Shown: positions 44,291 through 53,533, counted from the stretch's first letter. The stretch: 64,000 nt of DNA from Paraburkholderia ferrariae NBRC 106233 (GCF_000685035.1 NZ_BAYB01000002.1:124001-188000), one strand, 5' to 3'. The notes: generated from the letters alone by a model not told the origin. A program made the numbers and translations.

Positions 44291-45177
44291 GCCTTTTCTC
44301 CGCTCTCTCCGCGCACAGCGAGGGGGCTCGCGCGAAACACCTCGCGCATCGTTTCGGGGGTGACGGCGGCCGGGTCGATCTCCGCGAGCTTCGCAAGGTA
44401 CGCCTGCACGTCTTCGCTGCGGTGGATCGCCGGCACACCGCTCGCAAACGCCGCGCGCACGGCACTACGCACGTCGTCCACGGCGTCTTCCACGAGCGCA
44501 TCGGCAAAGCCGGTCTTTACACGCTGCTCGCCGCCGATCAACTGCCACACGCGGCGGCGATCGCTCGCATCGAGTTCGTCGATGCCGGCTTCCTGCTCGA
44601 TCACTTCGGGACCGTTCATGCCCAGCCGGCCCTGCTTCGTCATGACGAGATACGAGCACAGTGCCGCCGCGAGCGACATGCCGCCGAAACATCCCACCAT
44701 GCCGGCGATCACGCCGACCACGGGGACATGGCGACGCAGCGCAACGATCGCGGCCTGGATCTCGGAGATGACCGCAAGGCCGAGGTTCGCTTCCTGCAGG
44801 CGCACGCCGCCGGTTTCGAACAGCACGACGGGGCGCACGATCTTGCCGCGCTCGCAGTCGGCCAGCGCGAGTTCGAGCGCCGCGGCGATCTTGCTGCCGG
44901 ACACCTCGCCGATACTGCCGCCCTGGAAGGCCGATTCGATGGCGGCGACCACGGCGGGCTCGCCGTCGATGGTGCCGCGCGCAATAACGGCGCCGTCGTC
45001 GGCCTGGCAGACGATGCCTTGCAGCGGCAGCCACGGCGATTCGATACGGTCGAACGGGCCGAGCAACTCGCGGAACGAGCCGGCGTCGAGGAGGGCGCGC
45101 GCGCGTTCGCGCGCGGTGAGTTCGATGAAGCTGTCGCGCAGCAGCGCGCCGGGAACGGCTTGCGGGACGGCGCTCAT
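44287..45177 (-). CDS. mdcD: malonate decarboxylase subunit beta
   Basis: Acetyl-CoA-carboxylase-like carboxyltransferase subunit of 296 residues, partner of MdcE in malonyl-ACP decarboxylation. Visible are LFETGGVRLQEANLGL (about 125), GVIAGMVGCFGGMSLAAALC (about 160) and LGMNGPEVIEQEAGI. The start at 45177 overlaps the end of mdcC by four bases, which fixes it against a longer in-frame extension. Confidence 0.94.
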   Translation of the reverse strand: MSAVPQAVPGALLRDSFIELTARERARALLDAGSFRELLGPFDRIESPWLPLQGIVCQADDGAVIARGTIDGEPAVVAAIESAFQGGSIGEVSGSKIAAALELALADCERGKIVRPVVLFETGGVRLQEANLGLAVISEIQAAIVALRRHVPVVGVIAGMVGCFGGMSLAAALCSYLVMTKQGRLGMNGPEVIEQEAGIDELDASDRRRVWQLIGGEQRVKTGFADALVEDAVDDVRSAVRAAFASGVPAIHRSEDVQAYLAKLAEIDPAAVTPETMREVFRASPLAVRGESGEKA

Positions 45178-45488
45178 GACCGGGCTCCTTGCGCGGCGTC
45201 GTCGGCTGCCTCGACGGCCTCCGCGAGCCGCAGCGCCACGACGCCCGGCGTCGCGCCGAAGTCGTTGATCTCGATCTCGGCGGCACCGTCGTAGCGCGTG
45301 AAGAAGCGGTCGAGCACGCTCTTCCAGATATGGCCGTAGCCATCCACGCTCGTATGCACGGTCACGCGCGCGTGCATGGCGCCGGTGGGCTGCAGCAGCA
45401 CTTCGAGATCGCCCGAGCCCACCACGCCCACGTGCGCGCGCGTCGTCACGGCGCGCTGCGCCGGGTAGTCGAATGTCAGTTGTTCCAT
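45174..45488 (-). CDS. mdcC: malonate decarboxylase acyl-carrier subunit delta
   Basis: Acyl-carrier protein of 104 residues bearing the phosphoribosyl-dephospho-CoA prosthetic group on a Ser in GVVGSGDLEVL (Ser25). Acetyl and malonyl groups are carried on it during turnover. Its start overlaps the end of mdcB by 13 bp. Length and the GSGDLEV motif are standard for the family. Confidence 0.94.
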   Translation of the reverse strand: MEQLTFDYPAQRAVTTRAHVGVVGSGDLEVLLQPTGAMHARVTVHTSVDGYGHIWKSVLDRFFTRYDGAAEIEINDFGATPGVVALRLAEAVEAADDAAQGARS

Positions 45489-46450
45489 GAGGTTCCTCCG
45501 CCAATGCGGTGCTGAACGAGTCGGTCGATGAAGAGCGTGGCGGCGAGCAGATCGGCCGCACCGCCAGGCGAAGCATTGAGGGCGAGGAGCGAGCGTTCGA
45601 GCGCGTCGAACGCGGCGCGGCCCGCGGGCGTGGCGATGCCGCCTGCCGCGCGCACGCGCAGCGCGCCTGCCTGGGCTGCTTCGCGGCCGGCAAGGCCCGC
45701 GCGATGCAGCACGCAGGTGTCGTCGAGCGAGGCCATGATGGCGAGCAGCGCATCCACGCGTGCCGCGCCTTCCTCGTGTCCGTTCGCGCGCGCGGCGTGC
45801 AGCGCGGGCAGACCCGCATGCATCACGTGCGGAAAGCCTTCCTGTGCCTCGCGCCGCGCGCCGCCCACGTTGTACTGCTGGCGCACGCGCTCGCCGTTGC
45901 TGAGCGTGGCGGGCCTGCCAAGCAGATCGTCGAAGCGCGCGATCTGCGCGCCGGTCTCGCAGATGTGTTCGGCATGCGCCCAGCCGCGCGCTGCGTCCGC
46001 GAACGGCGTATGCGCGATCGCCGCGCCGGCCACGAGCAGGCCGACGATCCAGATCGCGCCGCGGTGCGCATTGCTGCCGCGCGTCGCGCGCATCATCGCG
46101 GCTTCGCCGGCACGGCCGATGCGCGCCAGGTCGGTGCGCAGCGCGACGCCGGGCAGGGCGCCGCGCGAGGCGCGCGCGAGCGCGTGGAAGGTGGGTTCGA
46201 GTGCATGCGCGGAGCGCAGCATGGTATCGAGATCGAGGTCGCTGTGCGCGCCGCTGCCGCGCGCATCGACGAGCCCGGGCTTGGGCGTGAGCCGGGCTTC
46301 GTCGATCAGCGCGTCGCGCGCGAAGCGGGCGAGCTGCCCATCGGGGCAGGTCGCGCGGTATTCGGTTGCGGCCGCATCGAATTCCGCGCGAGCGTGCGCA
46401 AACGGTGCGGCTGCGCCGCTGGCCGGCGTGTCGAAGGTGAGCGCGGCCAT
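45476..46450 (-). CDS. mdcB: triphosphoribosyl-dephospho-CoA synthase
   Basis: Makes the precursor of the acyl-carrier prosthetic group from dephospho-CoA and ATP, 324 residues. It has the CitG/MdcB signature LTPKPGLVDARGSGAHSDLDL (about 54-74, cited as PKPGLVD and GAHSDLD) and HRGAIWIVGLL. An ATG at 46450 gives the usual family length; the stop overlaps mdcC by 13 bp. It lies five bases behind mdcA. Confidence 0.93.
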   Translation of the reverse strand: MAALTFDTPASGAAAPFAHARAEFDAAATEYRATCPDGQLARFARDALIDEARLTPKPGLVDARGSGAHSDLDLDTMLRSAHALEPTFHALARASRGALPGVALRTDLARIGRAGEAAMMRATRGSNAHRGAIWIVGLLVAGAAIAHTPFADAARGWAHAEHICETGAQIARFDDLLGRPATLSNGERVRQQYNVGGARREAQEGFPHVMHAGLPALHAARANGHEEGAARVDALLAIMASLDDTCVLHRAGLAGREAAQAGALRVRAAGGIATPAGRAAFDALERSLLALNASPGGAADLLAATLFIDRLVQHRIGGGTSWNN

Positions 46451-46455
46451 CGTGC

Positions 46456-48129
46456 TCACCAACTGCGAAAGCGTGCGGGCGGGGTATAAAGACCGCCCGA
46501 CCACGTCACGAGATCGTCGATGCTGCGCGCCGCGAGCAGCGATCGCCTGGCGTCGCCGCGGCGAATGCCGAGATCCTCGGGGAACTGCACGATGCCGCGG
46601 CGGCGCAGTTCCCCGGTCTTCTGCCGTTGCGCGCGCAGGCCGATCGGCGTCACGCCCGCCACGGCGGCGAGCGCCGCGCGCCGCTCGTCGATGCCTTCCG
46701 CGCGGTGCAGGTGGGCGATGCCTTCTTCGGTCACGACGTGGCTCACGTCGTCGCCATAGATCATCACGGGCGCGACCGGCATGCCGCTCTTCTCGCCCAC
46801 GGCGATGGCGTCGAGTTCGTCGACGAAGGTCGGCTCGCCGCCTTTCTTCCAGGTTTCGGCAAGCTGCACGACGAGCTTGTGGCCGCGCGAAACCGGCCCC
46901 GTGTCCTTGAGCAGCTTGAGCCACGCTTCGCTCGCATGGCGGCGGCCGCGCGGGTCGTGGCCCATGTTCGGCGCGCCGCCGAAGCCCGCGAGGCGCCCGC
47001 GCGTGACGGTGGAGGAGTTCGCGTCGGCGTCGATCTGCAGCGTCGAGCCGATGAAGAGATCGACCGCGTATTGGCCCGCAAGCTGGCACAGCACGCGGTT
47101 CGAGCGCAGGCTGCCGTCGCTGCCGGTGAAGAACACGTCGGGGCGCGCGGCGATGTACGCCTCCATGCCCACTTCGCTGCCGAAGCAATGCACGCTTTCC
47201 ACCCAGCCCGACTCGATGGCGGGGATCAGCGTGGGATGCGGGTTGAGTGTCCAGTTGCGGCAGATCTTGCCTTTGAGGCCCAGCGATTCGCCGTAGGTGG
47301 GCAGCAGCAACTCGATGGCGGCCGTGTCGAAGCCAATGCCGTGATTGAGCGCCGCGATGCCGTAAGGCGCGTAGATGCCCTTGATCACCATCATCGCGGT
47401 GAGCACCTGCAGGTCGCCGATATGGCGCGGATCGCGCGTGAAGAGCGGCTCGACCGCGAAGGGCCGGTCGGCTTGCACCACCACATCGACCCACGAGCCG
47501 GGAATATCGACGCGCGGCAGCTCATCGACAATTTCGTTTACCTGAACGATCACGATGCCCTGGCTGAACGCGGCGGCTTCGGCAATCGTGGGCGTGTCCT
47601 CGGTGTTCGGTCCTGTGTAGAGGTTGCCGTGGCGGTCGGCTTTTTCGGCGCACAGCAGCGCGACCTGCGGGATCAGGTCGACGAACATGCGGGCATAAAG
47701 TTCGACGTACGTATGAATCGCGCCCACCTCAAGCTGACCGTCTTCGAGCAGTTGCGCGACGCGCAGGCTTTGCGGGCCCGCGAATGCGAAATCGACGCGG
47801 TGCGCGATGCCGCGCTCGAAGAGCGCGAGGTGCTCGGGCCGGCTGATGCTCGAAATCAGCAGATGGATGTTGTTGAGCTTGCCGGGATCGGCCTTGGCGA
47901 GCGAGCGCGAGAGAAAGTCGGCCTGCTTCTGGTTGTCGCCTTCGAGCGCCACGCGGTCGCCGGGACGGATCAGCAGTTCGAGCGCTTCGGTCATGCGCTC
48001 GTTGGGTAGCACGCCGTCTTCGAGCCAGCCGGCAATGGCGGCGAGGCGGCGCGCTTTCTCGTCGCGGCGCGTGGTCCACGAGCGGGGGGCGCCGGCGGGA
48101 GATTCGGTGGTTGATGCGAGAGGCTTCAT
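46456..48129 (-). CDS. mdcA: malonate decarboxylase subunit alpha (acetyl-ACP:malonate transferase)
   Basis: CoA-transferase-like subunit of 557 residues that swaps acetyl for malonate on the acyl-carrier subunit. Typical of the family are RPGDRVALEGDNQKQADFL (about 52), IPQVALLCAEKADRHGNLYTG and the conserved EDTPTIAEAAAF segment. It is the first structural gene, seven bases after the GntR-type regulator gene, and begins the A-B-C-D-E-G-H order of the Acinetobacter/Pseudomonas type clusters. Confidence 0.95.
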   Translation of the reverse strand: MKPLASTTESPAGAPRSWTTRRDEKARRLAAIAGWLEDGVLPNERMTEALELLIRPGDRVALEGDNQKQADFLSRSLAKADPGKLNNIHLLISSISRPEHLALFERGIAHRVDFAFAGPQSLRVAQLLEDGQLEVGAIHTYVELYARMFVDLIPQVALLCAEKADRHGNLYTGPNTEDTPTIAEAAAFSQGIVIVQVNEIVDELPRVDIPGSWVDVVVQADRPFAVEPLFTRDPRHIGDLQVLTAMMVIKGIYAPYGIAALNHGIGFDTAAIELLLPTYGESLGLKGKICRNWTLNPHPTLIPAIESGWVESVHCFGSEVGMEAYIAARPDVFFTGSDGSLRSNRVLCQLAGQYAVDLFIGSTLQIDADANSSTVTRGRLAGFGGAPNMGHDPRGRRHASEAWLKLLKDTGPVSRGHKLVVQLAETWKKGGEPTFVDELDAIAVGEKSGMPVAPVMIYGDDVSHVVTEEGIAHLHRAEGIDERRAALAAVAGVTPIGLRAQRQKTGELRRRGIVQFPEDLGIRRGDARRSLLAARSIDDLVTWSGGLYTPPARFRSW

Positions 48130-48136
48130 CGGCGGA

Positions 48137-48907
48137 TCAGCTCCGTGAGCGGGAAGACGGAGAGCGCGGCTTTTTCGCGGAGGGCACCTGCGTGCCGCGC
48201 TCGGTGAGGAAACGATAGATCAATTCGCCCGTGCCCAGCAGATGCGTGGCCACGAGCGCCTGGGCGGCGGCTACGTCGCCGCGCTTCACGGCTTCGAGAA
48301 TCTGCATGTGCTCGGCGTCGGACTCGCCCTTGTACTCGGGAAAGCCGAACTTCAGGCGCAGATAGCGTTCGCCGCGCCGGTGCAGCGAGGCCAGCATCTC
48401 CAGCAGATGCGGGCGGCCCGCGGGCGCGTAGAGGCTCATATGAAAGGCTTCGTTGCGTGCCACGTAGAGCGACGGATCGCGTTCGCGCTTCGCTTCGTCG
48501 GCCAGCGCGCGTGCCGCGCGCAGCGACTGCGCGGTGTGCTTCGGCATGGCGAGGCCAAGGGCGAGGCTCTCCAGCGCGGAACGGATTTCGTAGATCTCGC
48601 GCGCTTCGTCGGCGCACAGCGGCGCGACGCTCGCCCCCTTGTTGACCTCGATCTTCGCCCAGCCTTCGCTCGCGAGCTGACGCAGCGCCTCGCGCACGGG
48701 AATTGCACTGACCGAGAAGTGGCGCGCGATGGCGTCCTGGCGCAGCGGGGCACCGGGCGCGAGCGTGCCGGCCACAATGGCGTCGCGCAGGGCATTCGCG
48801 ACCATGTGCGTGGCGCTCGTGCGTGGCGTGGCCGCGGCCGGCAAGCCGGCGACTGCGGCGGTCACGGCGGCGCCATCCAGGGGAAAACCATTCGTTGCGT
48901 CGTTCAT
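48137..48907 (-). CDS. GntR-family regulator of malonate genes (FadR/FCD type)
   Basis: GntR regulator of 256 residues. The winged HTH (about 33-98, with PLRQDAIARHFSVSAIPVREALRQL) is followed by an FCD effector domain (about 108-235) with metal-binding-type His residues (RNEAFHMSLYAPAG and DAEHMQILEAV). It is transcribed just ahead of mdcA (seven bases), so it is autoregulated with the operon. Its upstream region shared with the MFS gene is AT-rich (ATATTATATATA at about 48916-48927). The MdcY-type role is inferred from position. Confidence 0.9.
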   Translation of the reverse strand: MNDATNGFPLDGAAVTAAVAGLPAAATPRTSATHMVANALRDAIVAGTLAPGAPLRQDAIARHFSVSAIPVREALRQLASEGWAKIEVNKGASVAPLCADEAREIYEIRSALESLALGLAMPKHTAQSLRAARALADEAKRERDPSLYVARNEAFHMSLYAPAGRPHLLEMLASLHRRGERYLRLKFGFPEYKGESDAEHMQILEAVKRGDVAAAQALVATHLLGTGELIYRFLTERGTQVPSAKKPRSPSSRSRS

Positions 48908-49044
48908 AAGATCAAATATTATATATAAAAACGATGAAGCGAAAGTCCCGGCAAAGCCCTATCAAGCCGGAGACGAAGCCGCCGTAAACGGGGTTAGTAA
49001 GGTTTTACTTCAGACGAATAGCCGTCTACAGGAGAGACGAACTC

Positions 49045-50349
49045 ATGAATTCGATTACCGGTGCAGAGCGGCGGCCGCAGCGCAAGACGCCGCTCAACCG
49101 TTCGCAGATCGCAGGCTTCTGGGGCGCCTGGGCCGGCTGGACGCTCGACGGCATGGACTCGTTCATTTACGCGCTCGTGCTCACGCCCGCGCTGACCGAG
49201 CTCCTGCCGCGCTCGGGCTATGCCGCGACCGCGCCGAACATCGGACTTGCGGGCTCGATCCTGTTCGCGCTGTTCCTGGTGGGCTGGGGGCTTTCGTTCA
49301 TCTGGGGGCCGCTGGCCGACCGCTTCGGCCGTACGCGCGTGCTGGCCGGCACGATCTTCATGTTCGCGATCTTCACGGGTCTTTCGGCGACCGCGCAAAG
49401 CGTGTGGGCGCTTGCCATTTATCGCTTCCTCGCCGGTGTGGGCATCGGCGGCGAATGGGCGCTGGCGGGCACCTATGTGGCCGAATCGTGGCCCGAGGAT
49501 CGCCGCAAGATGGGCGCGGGCTATCTGCAGACCGGCTACTACGCGGGCTTTTTCATTGCCGCTGCGCTGAACTACACGATCGGCGTGCACTTCGGCTGGC
49601 GCGCGATGTTTCTCACGGGCGCGATACCCGTGGTGGTGGCGATCCTCGTGCTCATGCGCGTGGAGGAACCGGACAAGTGGCGCAAGGCAGAAGCGGGCGT
49701 GGCGCGTGCGCCGGCGCGGCCGCTGCGCGAGATCTTCAGCAGTGCTTATCGTAAGCGCACGGTGGTGGCCTGCGCGCTGCTCACCGTCGCGATCATCGGT
49801 TTGTGGGCCGGTGCCGTGTATGAGCCTTCCGCCGTGATCCAGCTTGCGACGAAGGCGGGCGCGAGCAAGGCCGAAGCGATCCGCACGGCTTCGATTGCGA
49901 CCGGGATCTTGTCCATCGGCACGATCCTCGGCTGCCTTGCGCTGCCGCCGCTTGCCGAGCGCATTGGCCGCAAGTGGACGCTCGCGGTGTACTTCGCGGG
50001 CATGGCGGTGACGATTGCGGCGAGTTTCGGCTGGGCCTACTACCTCGAGAACGGACTCGTGCCGTTCATTGCGCTGCTCTTCGTGCTGGGTTTCTTTGGC
50101 GGCAATTTCGCGCTTTTCAGCCTTTGGCTGCCGGAGCAGTTCGAAACGCGCGTGCGTGCCACGGCGTTTGCGTTCTGCACGTCGTTCGGGCGGTTCGTGG
50201 GAGCGGGGGTGAACTTCCTGCTGGGCGCTGCGGTGTTGCACATGCATACGCTGGGCGTGCCGGTGGCGCTCACGGCGCTTGCGTTCGTGGTGGGCCTGCT
50301 CGTCATTCCGTTTGCGCCGGAGACGAAGGGAGAGGCGTTGCCGGGGTAA
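49045..50349 (+). CDS. MFS transporter, probable malonate importer
   Basis: Metabolite:H+ symporter of 434 residues, major facilitator family, twelve helices, AcsMHS-type (FWGAWAGWTLDGMDSFIYALV in helix 1; RFLAGVGIGGEWALAG in helix 4; ADRFGRTRV loop 2-3). It diverges from the mdc operon across a 137-bp AT-rich gap and starts 18 bp after AGGAGAGAC-like sequence (GGAGAGACG). Other malonate clusters use MdcLM or MadLM carriers, which are absent here, so this is the probable substitute importer (inference). Confidence 0.87.
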   Translation: MNSITGAERRPQRKTPLNRSQIAGFWGAWAGWTLDGMDSFIYALVLTPALTELLPRSGYAATAPNIGLAGSILFALFLVGWGLSFIWGPLADRFGRTRVLAGTIFMFAIFTGLSATAQSVWALAIYRFLAGVGIGGEWALAGTYVAESWPEDRRKMGAGYLQTGYYAGFFIAAALNYTIGVHFGWRAMFLTGAIPVVVAILVLMRVEEPDKWRKAEAGVARAPARPLREIFSSAYRKRTVVACALLTVAIIGLWAGAVYEPSAVIQLATKAGASKAEAIRTASIATGILSIGTILGCLALPPLAERIGRKWTLAVYFAGMAVTIAASFGWAYYLENGLVPFIALLFVLGFFGGNFALFSLWLPEQFETRVRATAFAFCTSFGRFVGAGVNFLLGAAVLHMHTLGVPVALTALAFVVGLLVIPFAPETKGEALPG

Positions 50350-50439
50350 GGCATCATCCGGCAGGTGGTCGCTGAGTCACCACAGTATCGAAGCGCGTGT
50401 CGTTGCCGCGTCCGTTAACTCCGGTTTTTCCCCAAGAAG

Positions 50440-51219
50440 ATGAAGTCAAAATTCAAAACGCTTCTGGCCTCCCTTTGCATTGCCGCTTCCGCTGCCCTGC
50501 CCGCGCATGCAGCGGAACTCCGTGTGATGACGTCCGGCGGCTTTACCGCGGCGTATCGGCAACTCGCGCCAAAGTATGCCGCTACGACCGGCGACACATT
50601 CGACACCATTCTCGGGCCTTCGATGGGGAAGACGCCCGAGGCCATCCCCAATCGACTCGATCATGGCGAATCGGCCGACGTGGTGATTATGGTCGGCTAT
50701 GCACTCGACGACCTCATCAAGCGGGGCAAGGTGATTCCTTCTTCCCGGGTTGAACTGGCCGATTCGCGCATCGGCATGGTGGTGCGAAGCGGGGCGAGCA
50801 AACCGGACATCGGTACGGTGGAGGCGCTCAAGCAAACGCTGCTCAGTGCGAAGTCGGTTGCCTATTCGGATAGCGCGAGCGGGGTCTACATCCAGCAGCA
50901 ATTGTTCCGCAAGCTGGGGATCGAGGAGCAGATGAAAGAGAAGGCGCGGATGGTTCCGAAAATTCCGGTCGCGAGCGTTGTGGCGAACGGGCAGTATGAG
51001 ATCGGCTTCCAGCAGGTCAGCGAGCTCTTGCCTGTTCCCGGCGTGACCTTTGTGGGTCGCATTCCAGAGTCGGTGCAGTCGATCACGCGATACGCGGCGG
51101 GCGTACCCGTGAATGCGCCGCATCCGGCGCAGGCGAAGCAGTTCCTGGAGTACCTCGCTTCACCGGATGCGCAGTCCGTTGTGAAGGCAACGGGCCTCGA
51201 TCCGGTTGCCAACCGTTGA
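50440..51219 (+). CDS. ModA-like extracellular substrate-binding protein, orphan
   Basis: Periplasmic binding protein of 259 residues, SBP_bac_11/ModA-like. The signal peptide MKSKFKTLLASLCIAASAALPAHA is removed at about residue 24. AELRVMTSGGFTAAYRQLAP is the usual N-terminal strand, with MGKTPEAIPNRL and SGVYIQQQLF later. Members bind molybdate, or in this divergent branch organic anions. No ABC permease lies beside it. It is not clearly part of the malonate unit, as 90 bp and a different spacing separate it from the MFS gene. Confidence 0.85.
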   Translation: MKSKFKTLLASLCIAASAALPAHAAELRVMTSGGFTAAYRQLAPKYAATTGDTFDTILGPSMGKTPEAIPNRLDHGESADVVIMVGYALDDLIKRGKVIPSSRVELADSRIGMVVRSGASKPDIGTVEALKQTLLSAKSVAYSDSASGVYIQQQLFRKLGIEEQMKEKARMVPKIPVASVVANGQYEIGFQQVSELLPVPGVTFVGRIPESVQSITRYAAGVPVNAPHPAQAKQFLEYLASPDAQSVVKATGLDPVANR

Positions 51220-51225
51220 TGGGCC

Positions 51226-51254
51226 AGGATGCTGGCGGGAGAAGCCAGTATCCT
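51226..51254 (+). terminator. hairpin after the ModA-like gene
   Basis: AGGATGCTGGC (51226-51236) pairs with GCCAGTATCCT (51244-51254), eleven bp with one G-U, loop of seven. It starts seven bases after the stop codon. No T run follows, so it is only a possible terminator or 3' stabiliser. Confidence 0.35.
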
Positions 51255-51323
51255 GTCGAACGAAGCCTGTCCGAACGCTCCTGAAGGACGAGGTGGTTTT
51301 CGCTTCCGTGCCCAGGTGAGGCG

Positions 51324-51749
51324 TTAATGCTTGTGGTCGTCGTGTCCCTGAGGGCCGGCGAAGTACTGCTCGTCGGTAACGGGTTCGAGCCAGACGACAT
51401 TCTTGCCCTCCAGCGCTTCCTGAATGGCGATGTGCGTCATCGCGGTGGTGGCCGACGCCCCGTGCCAGTGTTTGTGGCCCGGCGGACACCAGATGACGTC
51501 GCCCGCACGGATCTCCACGATCGGTTCGCCTTCGCATTGTGTCCAGCCGCAGCCTGCGGTGACGATCAGCGTTTGGCCCAGCGGATGCGTGTGCCAGTTG
51601 CTGCGCGCAGCGGGCTCGAACGTCACGCTCGCGCACGACACGCGCGACGGCGCGGGCGGATGGTTCAGCATCTCGACACGAACGGTGCCCGTGAAAAATT
51701 CTGCAGGCCCCTTTACGGAGGTCAGGGTGCCAGCTCGTTTGAGTTCCAT
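51324..51749 (-). CDS. cupin-domain protein
   Basis: Single-domain cupin of 141 residues, a small beta-barrel that binds a metal. Motif 1 is [15 protein letters not shown] (His52, His54, Gln58) and motif 2 is [15 protein letters not shown] (about 85-99, with the metal His). The C-terminal tail is His-rich (GHDDHKH). Such proteins are often paired with carboxymuconolactone-decarboxylase-like genes, as here (29 bp behind 51779), divergent from a LysR gene. Function and substrate are unknown. Confidence 0.88.
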   Translation of the reverse strand: MELKRAGTLTSVKGPAEFFTGTVRVEMLNHPPAPSRVSCASVTFEPAARSNWHTHPLGQTLIVTAGCGWTQCEGEPIVEIRAGDVIWCPPGHKHWHGASATTAMTHIAIQEALEGKNVVWLEPVTDEQYFAGPQGHDDHKH

Positions 51750-51778
51750 CGTGTTTCCTTCGATCGGTTGGCTCTGGT

Positions 51779-52108
51779 TCAGGCCTTCGGCGCGAACAGT
51801 TCCTTGGCCTTCATCACCGCGGACATGGCGTTGGGCCAGCCCGCATAGAAGGCCATGTGGGTGATCATTTCGATGAGTTCATCTTCCGTCACGCCGTTCT
51901 CGATGGCGCGGGGAAAATGGAAGCCCATCTGTTCGGTCTTGCCGAGCGCCACCAGCGCAGCACAGGTAATGAGGCTGCGATCGCGCTTCGACAACTGGGG
52001 CCGCTCCCAGACGTCTCCAAAGAGCACGTCGTCGCTGAGTTCGGCCAGCTTGGGCGAGAAGTCGCCGAATAGCTTGCGGGCCGCCGTCACTTGCCTGGGT
52101 GAATTCAT
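51779..52108 (-). CDS. carboxymuconolactone decarboxylase-like (AhpD-fold) protein
   Basis: AhpD-like all-helical protein of 109 residues, family of 4-carboxymuconolactone decarboxylase. [29 protein letters not shown] and [19 protein letters not shown] are the characteristic segments (His in FHFPRA and [10 protein letters not shown]). The redox CxxC pair of AhpD is absent, so it is closer to the PcaC side. It is the first gene of a two-gene unit with the cupin, divergent from the LysR gene at 52227. No other protocatechuate genes are near. Confidence 0.9.
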   Translation of the reverse strand: MNSPRQVTAARKLFGDFSPKLAELSDDVLFGDVWERPQLSKRDRSLITCAALVALGKTEQMGFHFPRAIENGVTEDELIEMITHMAFYAGWPNAMSAVMKAKELFAPKA

Positions 52109-52200
52109 GAAAAGGCTCCTCGATTCTGCGGCCGATCACGTGCGCCGCCTGACTGGAACTTTAGATTCCTGGCGCACGCCACGACTAGGTGGCAAAATCG

Positions 52201-52226
52201 GCATAAGCTTATGCATGGGAGCATAA
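52201..52226. promoter_or_regulatory. GCATAA/TTATGC palindrome before LysR gene (candidate operator)
   Basis: GCATAAGCTTATGC at 52201-52214 is a perfect 14-bp palindrome, and a further GCATAA half-site occurs at 52221-52226, directly against the ATG at 52227. It lies in the gap shared with the divergent cupin/CMD unit, so a LysR protein bound there would overlap its own start. Confidence 0.5.
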
Positions 52227-53123
52227 ATGGCCGCCCAGGACCTGAACGATCTACTCGCGCTGATGGCAGTCGCCCGGGAGCGCAGCTTCACGCGGGCCGC
52301 CGCCCAGCTTGGGGTGTCGCAATCCGCCCTCAGCAGAACCGTGCGCGCGCTGGAGCAGAAGATGGGCCTGCTCTTGTTGACGCGTACAACCCGCAGCGTG
52401 GCGCCCACCGAAGCGGGTCAACGACTGCTGGACGCCGTCGGCCCGAGGATCGACGAAATCGCGGCGGAACTCGAGACATTGGTCGAGCTTCGCGACCGGC
52501 CTGCAGGCACAGTGCGGATCACCGCCACCGATTACGCGGCCAACCAGTATGTCTGGCCGAAACTGAAACCGCTTTTGCTGCAATATCCGGACATCCACGT
52601 TGAATTGATCAATGACTATGGCTTGTCGAATATTGTGGCGAAGCGCTACGACATCGGGGTGCGCCTGGGAGACCAGATCGAGAGGGACATGATTGCGGTT
52701 CGTATCGCACCTGACGAGACCCTTGCCATCGTTGGGTCTCCTTCCTATCTGGATGGACGGCCGGAGCCTCAGGTGCCTCGCGATTTAACGAGCCACAATT
52801 GCATCAACCTGAGATTGCCGACGCGGGATGCCCTGATGCCGTGGGAGCTTCGTAAAGGACGGAAGCAGGTTGACGTCAAGGTCGGCGGGCAACTCGTTTT
52901 CAACAACACTTATCAAATGCTGGAGGCGACGTTGGGCGGGTTCGGTCTGGCCTACCTGCCGCGGGCGCTCGTCGAACCGTTTGTCCAGGAGGGGCGGCTT
53001 CAGTTTGTGCTTGAAGAGTGGCATCCCACCTTCGCCGGTCATCACGCCTATTACCCGGCGCGCCAGTCATCGCTGGCGGTTCGGCTTGTGATCGAAGCGC
53101 TCAGGGTCGGCCGTGGGCGCTGA
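52227..53123 (+). CDS. LysR family transcriptional regulator
   Basis: LysR regulator of 298 residues with N-terminal winged HTH (ARERSFTRAAAQLGVSQSALS, about 17-38) and effector domain (about 92-290, with RITATDYAANQYVWPKL and LATLGGFGLAYLPRALV). It diverges from the CMD/cupin pair and is its probable regulator, acting through the palindrome at 52201. CrgA-like LysR genes often sit in this context. The inducer is unknown. Confidence 0.92.
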   Translation: MAAQDLNDLLALMAVARERSFTRAAAQLGVSQSALSRTVRALEQKMGLLLLTRTTRSVAPTEAGQRLLDAVGPRIDEIAAELETLVELRDRPAGTVRITATDYAANQYVWPKLKPLLLQYPDIHVELINDYGLSNIVAKRYDIGVRLGDQIERDMIAVRIAPDETLAIVGSPSYLDGRPEPQVPRDLTSHNCINLRLPTRDALMPWELRKGRKQVDVKVGGQLVFNNTYQMLEATLGGFGLAYLPRALVEPFVQEGRLQFVLEEWHPTFAGHHAYYPARQSSLAVRLVIEALRVGRGR

Positions 53124-53533
53124 AATGGATTTGCTGCGCTGAATCGGGCAGGTTCGAATTCTGGCCTGTCGGCACCCGCCTGCGCGGACGGCTTGACTTG
53201 GCCGAATCTGTAGAATGTTTTTCGTTAACGATTAGCATTGCAAATTGATTGTTGCAGTCTGCGAGCCGAAAAAATTATTCAAAATGCATGAGCGCAACGC
53301 AATGGGCGGTAGCGCACATTGCTGTAGTCATTTCGAAAGGAGCGGCGCATAACTTGACTAAACCGCCTCCTTTCCTTGCCTAACTGGCGCTTCGAGGAAA
53401 TGGGTTCAGAAGTGTTTCGGAATTCCCGGCGTTCACCGCTCCGAGCGTTTTCTATCAAGCGGAATGCCGCGTCAGCGGCAAAAGAAGACTGCGTGGGGCG
53501 GTAGATAACACATTCGGGAGGAAACCGCGAACC
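53124..53533. other. 410-bp intergenic region
   Basis: I see no convincing gene. The sequence holds the promoter and ribosome site (GGGAGG at 53516-53521) of the small exported protein at 53534. Confidence 0.45.

Noticed and set aside
48908..48930. AT-rich ATATTATATATA stretch as a defined GntR operator
   Set aside because: It is not a clean inverted repeat of the FadR-type consensus; it is more likely part of a promoter -10 region.
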